From Sphingobium sp. (GTDB lineage Bacteria; Pseudomonadota; Alphaproteobacteria; Sphingomonadales; Sphingomonadaceae), in the NCBI GenBank assembly GCA_003248935.1, contig QFQF01000008.1:1-64000 (forward strand): 64,000 nt of DNA, given 5' to 3'. Both the position numbers and the translations under genes were made by a program. Every line of letters begins with the position of its first letter. Positions within the stretch are counted from its first letter, which is position 1. The notes below the pieces were generated by a model. That model was not told the origin of the DNA. It searched no databases and was given only the letters and a program-made list of their open reading frames with translations. Below, piece after piece: positions 51,416 through 59,515 of the stretch.

Positions 51416-51453
51416 CAAAGGCCGGCATGCATCCGCACACCGGCCCTTCTTTG
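51416..51453. terminator. Bidirectional hairpin between the two GlsB-type genes
   Basis: AAGGCCGG (51418-51425) pairs with CCGGCC-c-TT (51440-51448) around a 14-base loop, with A-rich and T-rich flanks on the respective sides. It is suited to ending transcripts arriving from either direction. Confidence 0.65.
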
Positions 51454-51485
51454 ATCACCGCGCGGCGACAAACCGCGCTGTTCAG

Positions 51486-51740
51486 TCAGCGAAGCGAGCC
51501 GCGGCGCACCAGATTGACGATAGCGAGCAGGATAACCGCACCAACCAGCGAGACGATGAACGAGTTGACCGTCAGTACCTGATTGATCGTGCCGCCATTG
51601 AAGATCAGACCGCCAATGAACGCGCCGACGATGCCGACCACGATATTGAGCAATATGCCCTGTTGCGCGTCGGTGCGCATGATCATGCTCGCCAGCCAGC
51701 CGACAATACCACCGATAATCAGCCAGAGAATGATACCCAT
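51486..51740 (-). CDS. GlsB/YeaQ/YmgE family stress-response membrane protein (copy 2)
   Basis: An 84-residue protein with the family core in three helices: IILWLIIGGIVGWLASMIMR, ILLNIVVGIVGAFIGGLIFN and FIVSLVGAVILLAIVNLVRR. A strong ribosome binding site, GGAAGGAG, precedes ATG 51740. A candidate EcfG-type promoter lies about 50 bases upstream, fitting a general-stress role. The protein is only distantly similar to its convergent neighbour, so this is not a recent duplication. Confidence 0.94.
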   Translation of the reverse strand: MGIILWLIIGGIVGWLASMIMRTDAQQGILLNIVVGIVGAFIGGLIFNGGTINQVLTVNSFIVSLVGAVILLAIVNLVRRGSLR

Positions 51741-51792
51741 GATATGACTACTCCTTCCAAACCCTCAGCGCGTTTGGGCGCTCTGCGGATAT

Positions 51793-51817
51793 AACCCGGG
51801 AGGGCGTGGCCCGTTCC
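51793..51817 (-). promoter_or_regulatory. Candidate EcfG (general stress sigma factor) promoter
   Basis: On the minus strand GGAAC (51813-51817) and GGTT (51793-51796) are separated by 16 bases, close to the alphaproteobacterial general-stress consensus GGAAC-N16/17-CGTT. It lies about 52 bases upstream of the GlsB copy 2 start, a natural target of that sigma factor. One base of the -10 element differs from consensus. Confidence 0.55.
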
Positions 51818-51884
51818 GTTGCAGGGGAAGGATATTTCGCTTGGGCAACCAACCTGCGGAAACCACAGCGAAAAGAACAGGCAA

Positions 51885-51918
51885 GAAAAAGGGCCGCCGA
51901 TCCGGTGATCGACGGCCC
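51885..51918 (-). terminator. Intrinsic terminator after the sciP-like gene
   Basis: On the minus strand GGGCCGTCGATC pairs with GATCGGCGGCCC (51891-51918) around a four-base loop with a single G-U pair, followed by TTTTTCTT. This is a textbook Rho-independent terminator, 31 bases past the sciP-like stop. Confidence 0.85.
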
Positions 51919-51948
51919 AATGCGGTGCGCCGGAGGGTCCGGCGGTTG

Positions 51949-52248
51949 TCAGAACTTCTGCTGACGCTCGTAAAGCGACTTGTAGTGCTGGATGCGGGTG
52001 ACGCGCAGCCCGGGCATGCCCGAACGGTCGACAGCGCGCTGCCAGCCGGCGAACTCTTCCAGCGTGAGCGAATAACGGTCGCATGCCTCGTCGACGCTCA
52101 GCAAGCCACCATTGACCGCCGCCACGACCTCCGCCTTGCGCCGGACGACCCAGCGCGTGGTGTTGGCCGGAGGCAGGCTGTCGAGTGTCAGCGGCTCTCC
52201 CAGCGGCCCTACCACCTGGGCAGGGCGAATCTTGTGATTCTCGATCAT
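51949..52248 (-). CDS. sciP: DUF1153 protein, SciP-type cell-cycle regulator
   Basis: A 99-residue DUF1153 protein. IRPAQVVGPLGEPLTLDSLP, TTRWVVRRKAEVVAAVNGGL and LSVDEACDRYSLTLEEFAGW are nearly invariant in alphaproteobacteria. In Caulobacter this protein (SciP) restrains CtrA-activated transcription in early cell-cycle stages through a helix-turn-helix. GAGG lies 6 bases upstream of ATG 52248; the frame is open to 52269 without better support. A strong terminator follows, so it is its own transcription unit. Confidence 0.93.
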   Translation of the reverse strand: MIENHKIRPAQVVGPLGEPLTLDSLPPANTTRWVVRRKAEVVAAVNGGLLSVDEACDRYSLTLEEFAGWQRAVDRSGMPGLRVTRIQHYKSLYERQQKF

Positions 52249-52350
52249 CTTCACCTCAATTAACGGCACGGAGCCCTGTGGGCCTGCGGTCGTTCCTCCA
52301 ATAATTGCCAGCGTTGAACATCGGCTAAAGCGCCACAGTAAACGCCGTCT

Positions 52351-52641
52351 TCACAATCGTTGCCCCACCATTAATTGCTCAGAAATCAGGACGTTGAAGC
52401 TTCCACGCAGGCAACCGCGATCTGCCCCGCCGCGATCGCGCGGCGCAAATATCCCGACCAGCGCCCGGAGCCTTTCCTCCGCACCGGCCTGGTCCTGCCG
52501 GGCGGAATGCAAGGCGCGCACGGTCGGGCTGCCAGCCTGCCAGGCCGCACAAGCGGCGAGCAGGACCGGCAACTCGAGCAGCGGATGGGGTTCAACCCCC
52601 GCCGCCGCGCGCGCCTTCATCCGGGAAAAGCTCAAGTCCAT
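52351..52641 (-). CDS. Doubtful hypothetical protein
   Basis: A 96-codon frame with MDLSFSRMKARAAAGVEPHP at the start and a leucine/alanine-rich middle (LLELPVLLAACAAWQAGSP). I recognise no family. No Shine-Dalgarno site precedes ATG 52641, and the neighbouring frames are also open, so it may be chance in GC-rich DNA. If it is not real, 52249-52770 is a 522-base gap containing only leader sequences for sciP and mnmA. Confidence 0.3.
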   Translation of the reverse strand: MDLSFSRMKARAAAGVEPHPLLELPVLLAACAAWQAGSPTVRALHSARQDQAGAEERLRALVGIFAPRDRGGADRGCLRGSFNVLISEQLMVGQRL

Positions 52642-52672
52642 GAAGGCGTTAGTAGCCAACAAAGGATAAGGG

Positions 52673-52713
52673 CCGGTAAACCCTGTGGTGACCGCCCGTT
52701 AAGACCGGTAAAC
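52673..52713 (+). repeat. Direct repeats CCGGTAAAC upstream of mnmA
   Basis: CCGGTAAAC occurs at 52673-52681 and again at 52705-52713, exactly 32 bases apart (about three helical turns), 58-98 bases before the mnmA start. It could be a paired protein-binding site. Two copies of a 9-mer are weak evidence. Confidence 0.3.
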
Positions 52714-52770
52714 GGCGCCGGATGCCGGCACATACTGGAAACCCGGCCGCCAAAGCCCTATAGGGCCGCC

Positions 52771-53877
52771 ATGCACGCCGACTTCCAGCTTGATGCGCCG
52801 CTTTCCGCGCGCAGGATTGTCGTCGCCATGTCGGGCGGCGTCGACTCCAGCGTGGTCGCAGCACTCGCGAAAGAGTCCGGAGCGGAGACGATCGGCGTCA
52901 CCCTCCAGCTCTACGATCATGGCGCCGTTACCGGCCGCACCGGCAGTTGTTGCGCCGGGCAGGATATTCGCGATGCGCGCGCCGTCGCCGACCGGCTCGG
53001 CATCGCCCATTATGTCTTCGACCATGAAAGCCGTTTCCGCGAAACGGTGATCGACGACTTCGCGAACGAGTATATGGCGGGCCGCACCCCCATCCCCTGC
53101 GTCAAATGCAATATGGGAGTGAAGTTTACCGATCTCTTCGCCCTTGCCCGTGACCTGGGCGCCGACGCGCTTGCGACCGGCCATTATGTCAGGCGCGTCA
53201 TGGGCGGGGACGGCGCCGAACTGCACCGCGCCGCCGATCCGGCGCGCGACCAGAGCTATTTCCTGTTTGCCACCACGCAGGCGCAACTCGACTACCTGCG
53301 CTTCCCGCTGGGCGGCCTTCCCAAGCCGCAGGTCCGCGAGATAGCCGCTTCTCTTGGCCTGTCGGTGGCGCTCAAGCCCGACAGCCAGGACATCTGCTTC
53401 GTGCCGGAGGGCGACTATGCCGCGATCGTCCGCAAGCTGCGACCGGACGCGGATGCGGACGGAGAGATCATCCATGTGGATGGCCGGGTGCTCGGACGGC
53501 ACCGGGGCCTGATCCATTACACCGTCGGTCAGCGCAAGGGACTGGAAATCGGTGGACAGGCGGAGCCGCTTTACGTCGTGCGCCTCGACGCCTCCCGGCG
53601 GCAGGTGATCGTAGGCCCCAAACGCGCGCTGGCCGTCAGCGCCGCCGTCATACGAGACGCCAACTGGCTGACACGCGACCTGGCCGGACAGCTGACCGCC
53701 AAGGTCCGCTCGATGGCCCGGCCGGTGCCCGCGCGCATGGAGAACGACCGCCTGATTTTCGACGCGCCCGAATATGGCGTGGCGCCGGGACAGGCCGCAG
53801 TATTGTACGATGGCGACCGTGTTCTGGGCGGCGGATGGATCGCGGAGACGCAGGCCGCCGAACCCATCCTCGCCTGA
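52771..53877 (+). CDS. mnmA: tRNA-specific 2-thiouridylase
   Basis: A 368-residue MnmA, which puts sulfur on U34 of Lys, Glu and Gln tRNAs. The ATP-pyrophosphatase loop SGGVDSS is at residues 21-27. The nucleophilic cysteine region TGSCCAGQD follows, and PCVKCNMGVKF near residue 110 is conserved. LATGHYVRRV, DQSYFLF and KPDSQDICFVPEGDY are further family marks. ATG 52771 starts at the family N-terminus. The frame is open far upstream, but without coding character. Confidence 0.97.
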   Translation: MHADFQLDAPLSARRIVVAMSGGVDSSVVAALAKESGAETIGVTLQLYDHGAVTGRTGSCCAGQDIRDARAVADRLGIAHYVFDHESRFRETVIDDFANEYMAGRTPIPCVKCNMGVKFTDLFALARDLGADALATGHYVRRVMGGDGAELHRAADPARDQSYFLFATTQAQLDYLRFPLGGLPKPQVREIAASLGLSVALKPDSQDICFVPEGDYAAIVRKLRPDADADGEIIHVDGRVLGRHRGLIHYTVGQRKGLEIGGQAEPLYVVRLDASRRQVIVGPKRALAVSAAVIRDANWLTRDLAGQLTAKVRSMARPVPARMENDRLIFDAPEYGVAPGQAAVLYDGDRVLGGGWIAETQAAEPILA

Positions 53878-53880
53878 CAG

Positions 53881-54246
53881 CTATTCCGGATCAACAAGGC
53901 AACCGAAACCGGGCCGGTAGCGCGCGGTGCGGCTGGCCGTCAGCATGACTGATCCGGTAACCGCCCGGTGCGACGGATCGTCGGCGATGGATGCGATTCG
54001 GCCCATCATGCCCGGCTCCCGGTCGCCCTTGCAGCTTTCCATGGACCGGCCCTCCACATAGCGGCAGGAACAGGTCATCCGCGCGCCGTAGGCCGCGCTG
54101 AGCGATGCGCGCGCATGCCATGCGCTCCATTTCCAGACGAGGAGCGCCAGCAGCAGCAGGCCGAGCCCGGCCCATGCCCATTTCCAGCGGGCGAGCGTGG
54201 CCGCGACGCCACGCACACGCGGCAATGTCAGGGTCCAGCCGGTCAT
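53881..54246 (-). CDS. Hypothetical single-pass membrane protein
   Basis: A 121-residue protein with one helix (about residues 23-40, WAWAGLGLLLLALLVWKWSA). An external part contains YGARMTCSCRYVEGRSMESC, three closely spaced cysteines that could form a disulfide, and a PGMMGRIASIADD segment; it ends in GFGCLVDPE. I know no named family. It is divergent from the serine hydrolase gene with 37 bases between starts, suggesting a functional link between the two. Confidence 0.65.
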   Translation of the reverse strand: MTGWTLTLPRVRGVAATLARWKWAWAGLGLLLLALLVWKWSAWHARASLSAAYGARMTCSCRYVEGRSMESCKGDREPGMMGRIASIADDPSHRAVTGSVMLTASRTARYRPGFGCLVDPE

Positions 54247-54283
54247 TGGTTCCTCTTTGCGCAGGCATTGCTATGGATGCGCG

Positions 54284-55393
54284 ATGAACAGCAAAAGCAT
54301 CGCCGGCGCAACCCTGGCGGCGGCCGTCCTTATCTCGCTGGGCTTCGCCCTCGCCTCCGGCCGGTCGGCGTCGGCCGAGCGCTACACGCTCGCGCCCGAT
54401 TCGTCGGTCGATGCCGAGGCCCTGCGCGCGGCGATCGATCCGCTGTTCGACGGCGGCGATATGGGCGACACCCGTGCCCTCATCGTCATGCACGACGGGA
54501 AGACGATCGCGGAACGATACGCATCCGGCTTCGGTCCGGACAGCAAGCTTCTGTCATGGTCAGTGGGCAAGAGTGTGACGGCCGTTCTGGTCGGCCTGAT
54601 GGTGTCCGACGGACGGCTGGCCCTCGACGCACCGGCACCGGTGCCGGCGTGGGGCCAGCCCGGCGATCCGCGCGGCGCCATCACCCTGCGCGAGTTGCTC
54701 ACCATGTCGTCCGGCCTCGACCACCGCGAGGGCGGGCAACCGGCGGCAGGCGCCGACACCAATCGCATGCTGTTCACCGACGGCGCGCAGGACATGGCCA
54801 GCTATGCCGAGGGGAAGCCGATTGCCGACCGTCCGGGGAGCAGCTTCACCTACAGCACGGCAACCAGCGTCATCCTGTGCGACCTGATGACCCGGATGCT
54901 GACCGACAGCACCGACCCGCAGGTGCGCCGGGACGCGATGATGCGCTTTGTCGAGGGACGGCTTAAGGAGCCTGTGGGCATGGCGAGCCTGACGCCGGAG
55001 TTCGACGCGCAGGGCACCATGATCGGCGGCGCGTTCATGCACATGACCGCGCGCGACTATGCGCGCTTCGGGGAGTTTCTGCGCAACAAGGGGCGCGCGA
55101 ACGGACGGCAGATCCTGTCCGAACGCTGGGTCGACTTCATGACCACGCCGTCGCGCGCGAACACCGGATATGGCGGGCAGATATGGCTGAACCGCGAGGG
55201 CGCGGACGGCATCCTGTTCCCGGGAGAAGCCCCCGCCAGCCTGTTCGGCGCGATCGGCAATCAGGGTCAGTTCGTACTCGTATCCCCGTCACAGCGCCTG
55301 ACGGTCGTCCGGATCGGCGTCGCGACCGAAGACGAGAGAAAGGCGCTGCGCGAAGGCATGGCGCGGCTGGTCCGGCTGTTCCCCGGCGGCTGA
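54284..55393 (+). CDS. Secreted serine hydrolase, beta-lactamase/DD-peptidase fold
   Basis: A 369-residue exported protein. Its signal peptide is SIAGATLAAAVLISLGFALA with cleavage near SASA. The penicillin-binding fold motifs are S93-V-G-K96 in LLSWSVGKSVTAVLVG and Y190-S-T in FTYSTATSVILCD, followed by a third-element region near GNQGQFVLVSPSQR. Members hydrolyse esters or amides, often with unknown substrates (6-aminohexanoate hydrolase and EstB relatives). No evidence points to antibiotic resistance. It converges on the propeller-like gene. Confidence 0.9.
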   Translation: MNSKSIAGATLAAAVLISLGFALASGRSASAERYTLAPDSSVDAEALRAAIDPLFDGGDMGDTRALIVMHDGKTIAERYASGFGPDSKLLSWSVGKSVTAVLVGLMVSDGRLALDAPAPVPAWGQPGDPRGAITLRELLTMSSGLDHREGGQPAAGADTNRMLFTDGAQDMASYAEGKPIADRPGSSFTYSTATSVILCDLMTRMLTDSTDPQVRRDAMMRFVEGRLKEPVGMASLTPEFDAQGTMIGGAFMHMTARDYARFGEFLRNKGRANGRQILSERWVDFMTTPSRANTGYGGQIWLNREGADGILFPGEAPASLFGAIGNQGQFVLVSPSQRLTVVRIGVATEDERKALREGMARLVRLFPGG

Positions 55394-55418
55394 TCGCGCC
55401 CACGGTCAGGGCGCGATC
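55392..55418. terminator. Strong bidirectional stem-loop at convergent stops
   Basis: GATCGCGCCC (55392-55401) pairs perfectly with GGGCGCGATC (55409-55418) around acggtca. The serine hydrolase stop TGA (55391-55393) runs into the left arm, and the stop of the minus-strand gene (55406-55408) is in the loop. Confidence 0.65.
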
Positions 55419-56218
55419 GTGCTCGCCACCATCGCGCTGCCGGCCCGGTCGATCGACCACAGCCGTCCGGGCGTCACCGGATCCCAGTCGATCGCCTGAC
55501 CAGCACTGGCAATGCCGATCGTGCGTTTGAGTTCGAGGCGCGATCCCGCCTGCGGCAATGCCAGCTCGTACATCTCCGGCCGATCATGCCCGGTGACGTA
55601 GAGCCGCCCGTCCTTGCTCCAGCTCGCACCCGAACAGCTTTTCGGCGCGAAGCGGGCCAGCACCTCTTCCGGGAAGGACCAAGCCTGTTCCTGCCGGAAC
55701 TGGTCGTCCATCCGTACCAGTCCGGTGTAGCGATAGTCGCGGCCAGGCTCCCCGCCCTTCCCTTCGTAATTGGCGAAGACGCCCCACCATTTGCCCGCAT
55801 GCCGGTCCATCACCGTCAGCGATCCCGGACCGAAGCCCAGACTGACGGTCCGCAGGTGACGGAGCGTGGCCGTATCGAAGAACTCGACCGCGCTGGTCTG
55901 CGGTACGGCGGGATAGTTGGACGCGGCACAGGCCAGTTCCTGCCCCACCACCGTGCAGCTGTTCATGTGCGGGAACAGGCGGCGTTCCCCCTGCCACTGG
56001 GCGACGCGCTTGCCTGTCGCGATCGCATATTTGCCGATGCGGTCGTTGTCGATCGCATAGACATAGGTGCCGTCGGACGCGGCACCCTGATGCGCCTCAT
56101 CCGCCGCGATGCGCAGCGCCACCGGCGCTGGCGGCGGGGACGGCGCCTCGGCCGCCTGCTGCGCCGGGGCGGGAGAGGCCGCCAGCAACAGCATCGGCAG
56201 AGCCCAGAAGCGCGTCAC
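55406..56218 (-). CDS. Secreted beta-propeller-like protein coupled to a TonB receptor
   Basis: A 270-residue exported protein. The signal is TRFWALPMLLLAASPAPAQQ, then a proline-rich linker, then repeated strand-turn units resembling a propeller (TYVYAIDNDRIGKYAIATGK, SAVEFFDTATLRHLRTVSLG, SWSKDGRLYVTGHDRPEMYE). I recognise no enzyme family; it is too short and lacks the motifs of phytase propellers. It starts at GTG 56218, whose TGA overlap with the receptor stop (GTGA) implies translational coupling. It is probably a ligand-binding or processing partner of the receptor. Confidence 0.75.
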   Translation of the reverse strand: MTRFWALPMLLLAASPAPAQQAAEAPSPPPAPVALRIAADEAHQGAASDGTYVYAIDNDRIGKYAIATGKRVAQWQGERRLFPHMNSCTVVGQELACAASNYPAVPQTSAVEFFDTATLRHLRTVSLGFGPGSLTVMDRHAGKWWGVFANYEGKGGEPGRDYRYTGLVRMDDQFRQEQAWSFPEEVLARFAPKSCSGASWSKDGRLYVTGHDRPEMYELALPQAGSRLELKRTIGIASAGQAIDWDPVTPGRLWSIDRAGSAMVASTIAP

Positions 56219-58770
56219 CACCGGACGGATGCCCCGACATAGAAGGTGCGGCCGTACCGCTCGTTCTGTACCACCCAGTCGCGAACGCCGCCCTGATACT
56301 GGCGGGTCGGCTCGTCGGTCAGGTTCTGCCCCTCCGCGAACAGGCGAACGTTGCGCGTGACGTCGACGCTGACCTTCGCGTCCAGCCGCCGCAGGTCGTC
56401 GTTGAACGTGTCGGTCAGATCGCTGTCGCCCGGATCGATCAGCGCGCGACCGGTATGATGATAGGCGACCGACGCCTCGAACGGACCCTTCTGGTAGAAG
56501 AGCTGCGCGCCCCACAGCAGCTTCGACTGTTCGGGGAAGCGGATCGATCCCCGCTCGGGCATGCGCAGGTTGCCGTCAATCACCGTCAGGTTGAGGTTCA
56601 CGCCGAAGCCGGAAAGCAACCCGGGCAGAAAGGTGAACTGCTGCTGATAGGCGGCCTCAAGCCCGACGATGTCGCCCTTCTCCGCATTCAGGGTCTGGCT
56701 GAAGTCGATCCGGGCATAGGTCTGGCCACCGAAGCTGCCGTTCGTGACCGTATAGGACTGGGTGAAGATCGGATCCTTGATGAATTTCGCGAACGCGCCG
56801 ACCGTCAGCAGGCCGCCGGGCGCGAAATACCATTCCGCCGAAGCGTCCAGTGCGTCGGCGACATAGGGCTTGAGTGCGGGATTACCCGAGGACACGCTGA
56901 TCTCGTCCGTCGATTCGACCGTGACCCGCCCGCCCGGCGACAATTGCGAATATTGGGGCCGGCCGACACTGCGGGAATAAGCGAGCCGCACGATCACATC
57001 ATCCGCCGGTTTGATCCGCACCGTCAGGCTGGGCAGCCAGTTGGTATAGCGACGGCCTCCCCGCGTCGGCGTCACGGTGCTGCCCTGCAGCAGATAGCCG
57101 GTTATGCCGAGCTTCGTACGCTCCACCCGCAGGCCAGCCGTCACCGCCACCTGGCCGAAATCCAGATTGGCCATGCCGTATCCCGCATAGACATCCTCGT
57201 CGAGGTTGAAGTCACCCAGCGTATCGTTGGCAAGGGTCGTCGCACTGTCCAGAACGAACTGCGGACCGCCAAGCTTGCCCTCGGTATAGGCCTGGATCAG
57301 ATCCTCGTCGATGGAGGGAGTCAGGAAGTAAGTGTGGCCGTTACCCAGATCGACGGTCACGTCGCGCCCCGACAGGCCGGCCATGGTGAAGCGATTGGCC
57401 GCATTGCCGCGCGTGTAGGCGGCGTTCGCCGAATCGAACCGCTTGTCGGTCGTGCGGACATTGCCACCGAACTTGACGAAGCTGTTCTCGCCGAGCGCAG
57501 GCAGCTTGCCGGTGAGGTCGACCCGGCCCTGCCACGTCTTTTCGAGGCCATATTCGTCCTGCGCCGAATAGGAGCGGAAACCAAGCGCCGAAGGTGCGAG
57601 ATAGCCGTTCACCGGCACGGCGGTGAACAGCGTGTCGGTGAAGTCGACGGCCACGGCGCCCGGATTGCCACGGAACTGCCAACTCTGGTTCGGTTCGATC
57701 ACCTCGTTGCGCGTCCGCGCAACGCCATAGTCCAGCGTCCAGACGTCACCGATTTCACTCTTGCCGCCCGCCATCAGGGAGAGAACCGATTTTTCCTTAT
57801 ATTCCAGGCGCAGGTCGGACCGCTGCTCGCTGGTGGACGCGATGCCGGTGAGGCCACCCGCATCCCAGTCGATGTCGGAGAAGTCGAGACGCAGGCGCTG
57901 CCGATATTCGTCCTCGGTGAACTTGGAATAGACGCCCCGGATGTAGAGTTGCGTGCCGCCGGAGCGCCAGTCGAGCGAGCCCGCCGCGCCGATGCGTTCG
58001 CGCTTCAGCCGGTAGTCGGTATATTTGATGTTGATCGGCACCGCGCCGCGCGATGCGCCCGCCGCGTCGTCGCTGCTGTCGTCCCAGTCGTCGGGATAGA
58101 TGCCGTTGCTGGTATAGGTGCGATCCGAATAGCTGGCGCCGAGCAGGATACCGAACTGCTCGTCCGCGCCGAACCGGCCGCCGATCGTCACGTCTCCCCG
58201 GATCGGCTGGTCGCCCTTGCGCATTTCCTGATAGCCGACCTGCCCGTTCGCCTGAAACGTGAATGGCTTGTCGAAATCGAATGCGGTCTGCGTGACGAGG
58301 TTGATCGTCGCGCCGATGCCCTGGCCGGTGAGGTCAGCGGTCTTCACCTTCGCGACTTCGACCCGGTTCAACAACTGGCCGGAAAGAATGTCGAGCGGCA
58401 GCGCGCGCGTATTGCCGTCGGGATTGCCGATCTCAAAGCCGTTCAACGTATAGCCGTTGAGGCTGGAGGGCACCCCGCGCACCGCGACGTAGCGTCCCTC
58501 GCCCTGATCGTACTGGACGCCAACGCCGGGCAGGCGCTCGATCACCTCCGCGACATTCTTGTCCGGCAGCTGGCCGATCTCGTCAGCGGCGGCGACATCG
58601 ACGAGGCCAAGGGCATCGCGCTTCTCATCGATCGAACGCTGCTGCTGCGCGCGCTGCCCGGTGACGACGATCGCCTGCTCCTCATCCGCGGCCTGCGCAA
58701 AGGCCGGAGCGGACAGGGATGTGAGGCCGATCGCAACGAGACTGACCGAGGCAAGGAACTGATAAGACAT
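56215..58770 (-). CDS. TonB-dependent outer-membrane receptor
   Basis: An 851-residue receptor. A signal peptide (about residues 1-26) is followed by IVVTGQRAQQQRSIDEKRDA (TonB-box-like start) and a plug domain (DKNVAEVIERLPGVGVQYDQ, YVAVRGVPSSLNGYTLNGFE, VEVAKVKTADLTGQGIGATI). A 22-strand barrel follows, ending in GRTFYVGASVRW with a terminal aromatic residue. It belongs to the large sphingomonad group that takes up complex organic substrates, with the plug motif style of the maltose/oligosaccharide branch. The substrate cannot be told. It is co-translated with the propeller-like gene. Confidence 0.95.
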   Translation of the reverse strand: MSYQFLASVSLVAIGLTSLSAPAFAQAADEEQAIVVTGQRAQQQRSIDEKRDALGLVDVAAADEIGQLPDKNVAEVIERLPGVGVQYDQGEGRYVAVRGVPSSLNGYTLNGFEIGNPDGNTRALPLDILSGQLLNRVEVAKVKTADLTGQGIGATINLVTQTAFDFDKPFTFQANGQVGYQEMRKGDQPIRGDVTIGGRFGADEQFGILLGASYSDRTYTSNGIYPDDWDDSSDDAAGASRGAVPINIKYTDYRLKRERIGAAGSLDWRSGGTQLYIRGVYSKFTEDEYRQRLRLDFSDIDWDAGGLTGIASTSEQRSDLRLEYKEKSVLSLMAGGKSEIGDVWTLDYGVARTRNEVIEPNQSWQFRGNPGAVAVDFTDTLFTAVPVNGYLAPSALGFRSYSAQDEYGLEKTWQGRVDLTGKLPALGENSFVKFGGNVRTTDKRFDSANAAYTRGNAANRFTMAGLSGRDVTVDLGNGHTYFLTPSIDEDLIQAYTEGKLGGPQFVLDSATTLANDTLGDFNLDEDVYAGYGMANLDFGQVAVTAGLRVERTKLGITGYLLQGSTVTPTRGGRRYTNWLPSLTVRIKPADDVIVRLAYSRSVGRPQYSQLSPGGRVTVESTDEISVSSGNPALKPYVADALDASAEWYFAPGGLLTVGAFAKFIKDPIFTQSYTVTNGSFGGQTYARIDFSQTLNAEKGDIVGLEAAYQQQFTFLPGLLSGFGVNLNLTVIDGNLRMPERGSIRFPEQSKLLWGAQLFYQKGPFEASVAYHHTGRALIDPGDSDLTDTFNDDLRRLDAKVSVDVTRNVRLFAEGQNLTDEPTRQYQGGVRDWVVQNERYGRTFYVGASVRW

Positions 58771-58880
58771 GCGAAACCCCCGCTATATGAAGGGGACGCC
58801 GCTATGGGACGGGCGTTACGGCCGGATGACCCGGCGGCGACTCCGCAATGACGATGATAAGTCGATTTTGTTACGAACCA

Positions 58881-59417
58881 TCAATGACCGTCGAAGGCCA
58901 TCAGCGCCCGCGACACGATGCCCGCTTCCCGCAGCAATGCCATGCCGCCCAGTTCGGGAAGGTCGATGGCGAACAGCGCCAGCGTCACGTCCGCCCCCTG
59001 CTCCCGCAGCAATTGCGCCGCCGCCAGCGCAGTGCCACCGGTCGCTATCAGGTCGTCGACCAGCACGACACGCGCGCCCACGGGCACCTGCCCCTCATGC
59101 AGTTCCAGCCGGTCGGTGCCATATTCCAGCACATAATCGATGCCGACCGTCTTGCCCGGCAGCTTCCCCGCCTTGCGGACGGGAACGAACCCGACACCCA
59201 TGGCATGCGCCAGCGCCGCGCCGAGAATGAAGCCCCGGGCCTCGATCCCGACGACCAGATCGGGCGTCACCGGTGCGGCCAGCGCCACCATTCCGTCCAC
59301 AAGCGCCTTCATACCCTCGGCGTCAGCCAACAGGGTGGTAATGTCGCGGAACTGGATTCCCGGTTTCGGGAAGTCCGGGATCGCCCGTACGAGGGCTTTC
59401 AGATCGGCTGCTGTCAT
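58881..59417 (-). CDS. apt: Adenine phosphoribosyltransferase
   Basis: A 178-residue Apt, which makes AMP from adenine and PRPP. IPDFPKPGIQFRDITTLLAD, VVGIEARGFILGAALAHAMG, GFVPVRKAGKLPGKT and the PRPP loop VVLVDDLIATGGTALAAAQL are all canonical. ATG 59417 is the family-like start; GTG- or ATG-type codons further up add a few residues. A strong terminator separates it from the cytochrome bc1 operon upstream. Confidence 0.97.
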   Translation of the reverse strand: MTAADLKALVRAIPDFPKPGIQFRDITTLLADAEGMKALVDGMVALAAPVTPDLVVGIEARGFILGAALAHAMGVGFVPVRKAGKLPGKTVGIDYVLEYGTDRLELHEGQVPVGARVVLVDDLIATGGTALAAAQLLREQGADVTLALFAIDLPELGGMALLREAGIVSRALMAFDGH

Positions 59418-59438
59418 CGGAACCACGAGCAAAAGGAA

Positions 59439-59471
59439 ACGGGCACGGTCCCCTTACAGAACCGTGCCCGT
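59439..59471 (-). terminator. Intrinsic terminator of the petABC operon
   Basis: On the minus strand ACGGGCACGGT and ACCGTGCCCGT (59461-59471 and 59439-59449) form a perfect 11-base stem around an 11-base loop, followed by TTCCTTTT. It lies 45 bases past the cytochrome c1 stop and before the apt start. Confidence 0.85.
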
Positions 59472-59515
59472 CGATGTCGATAGATCACGCACCCCTTGGC
59501 GGGGCGGACCGGCCG

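Noticed and set aside
56455..58851. A 798-codon plus-strand frame opposite the TonB receptor
   Set aside because: Antisense shadow; the receptor on the minus strand has signal, plug and barrel features.
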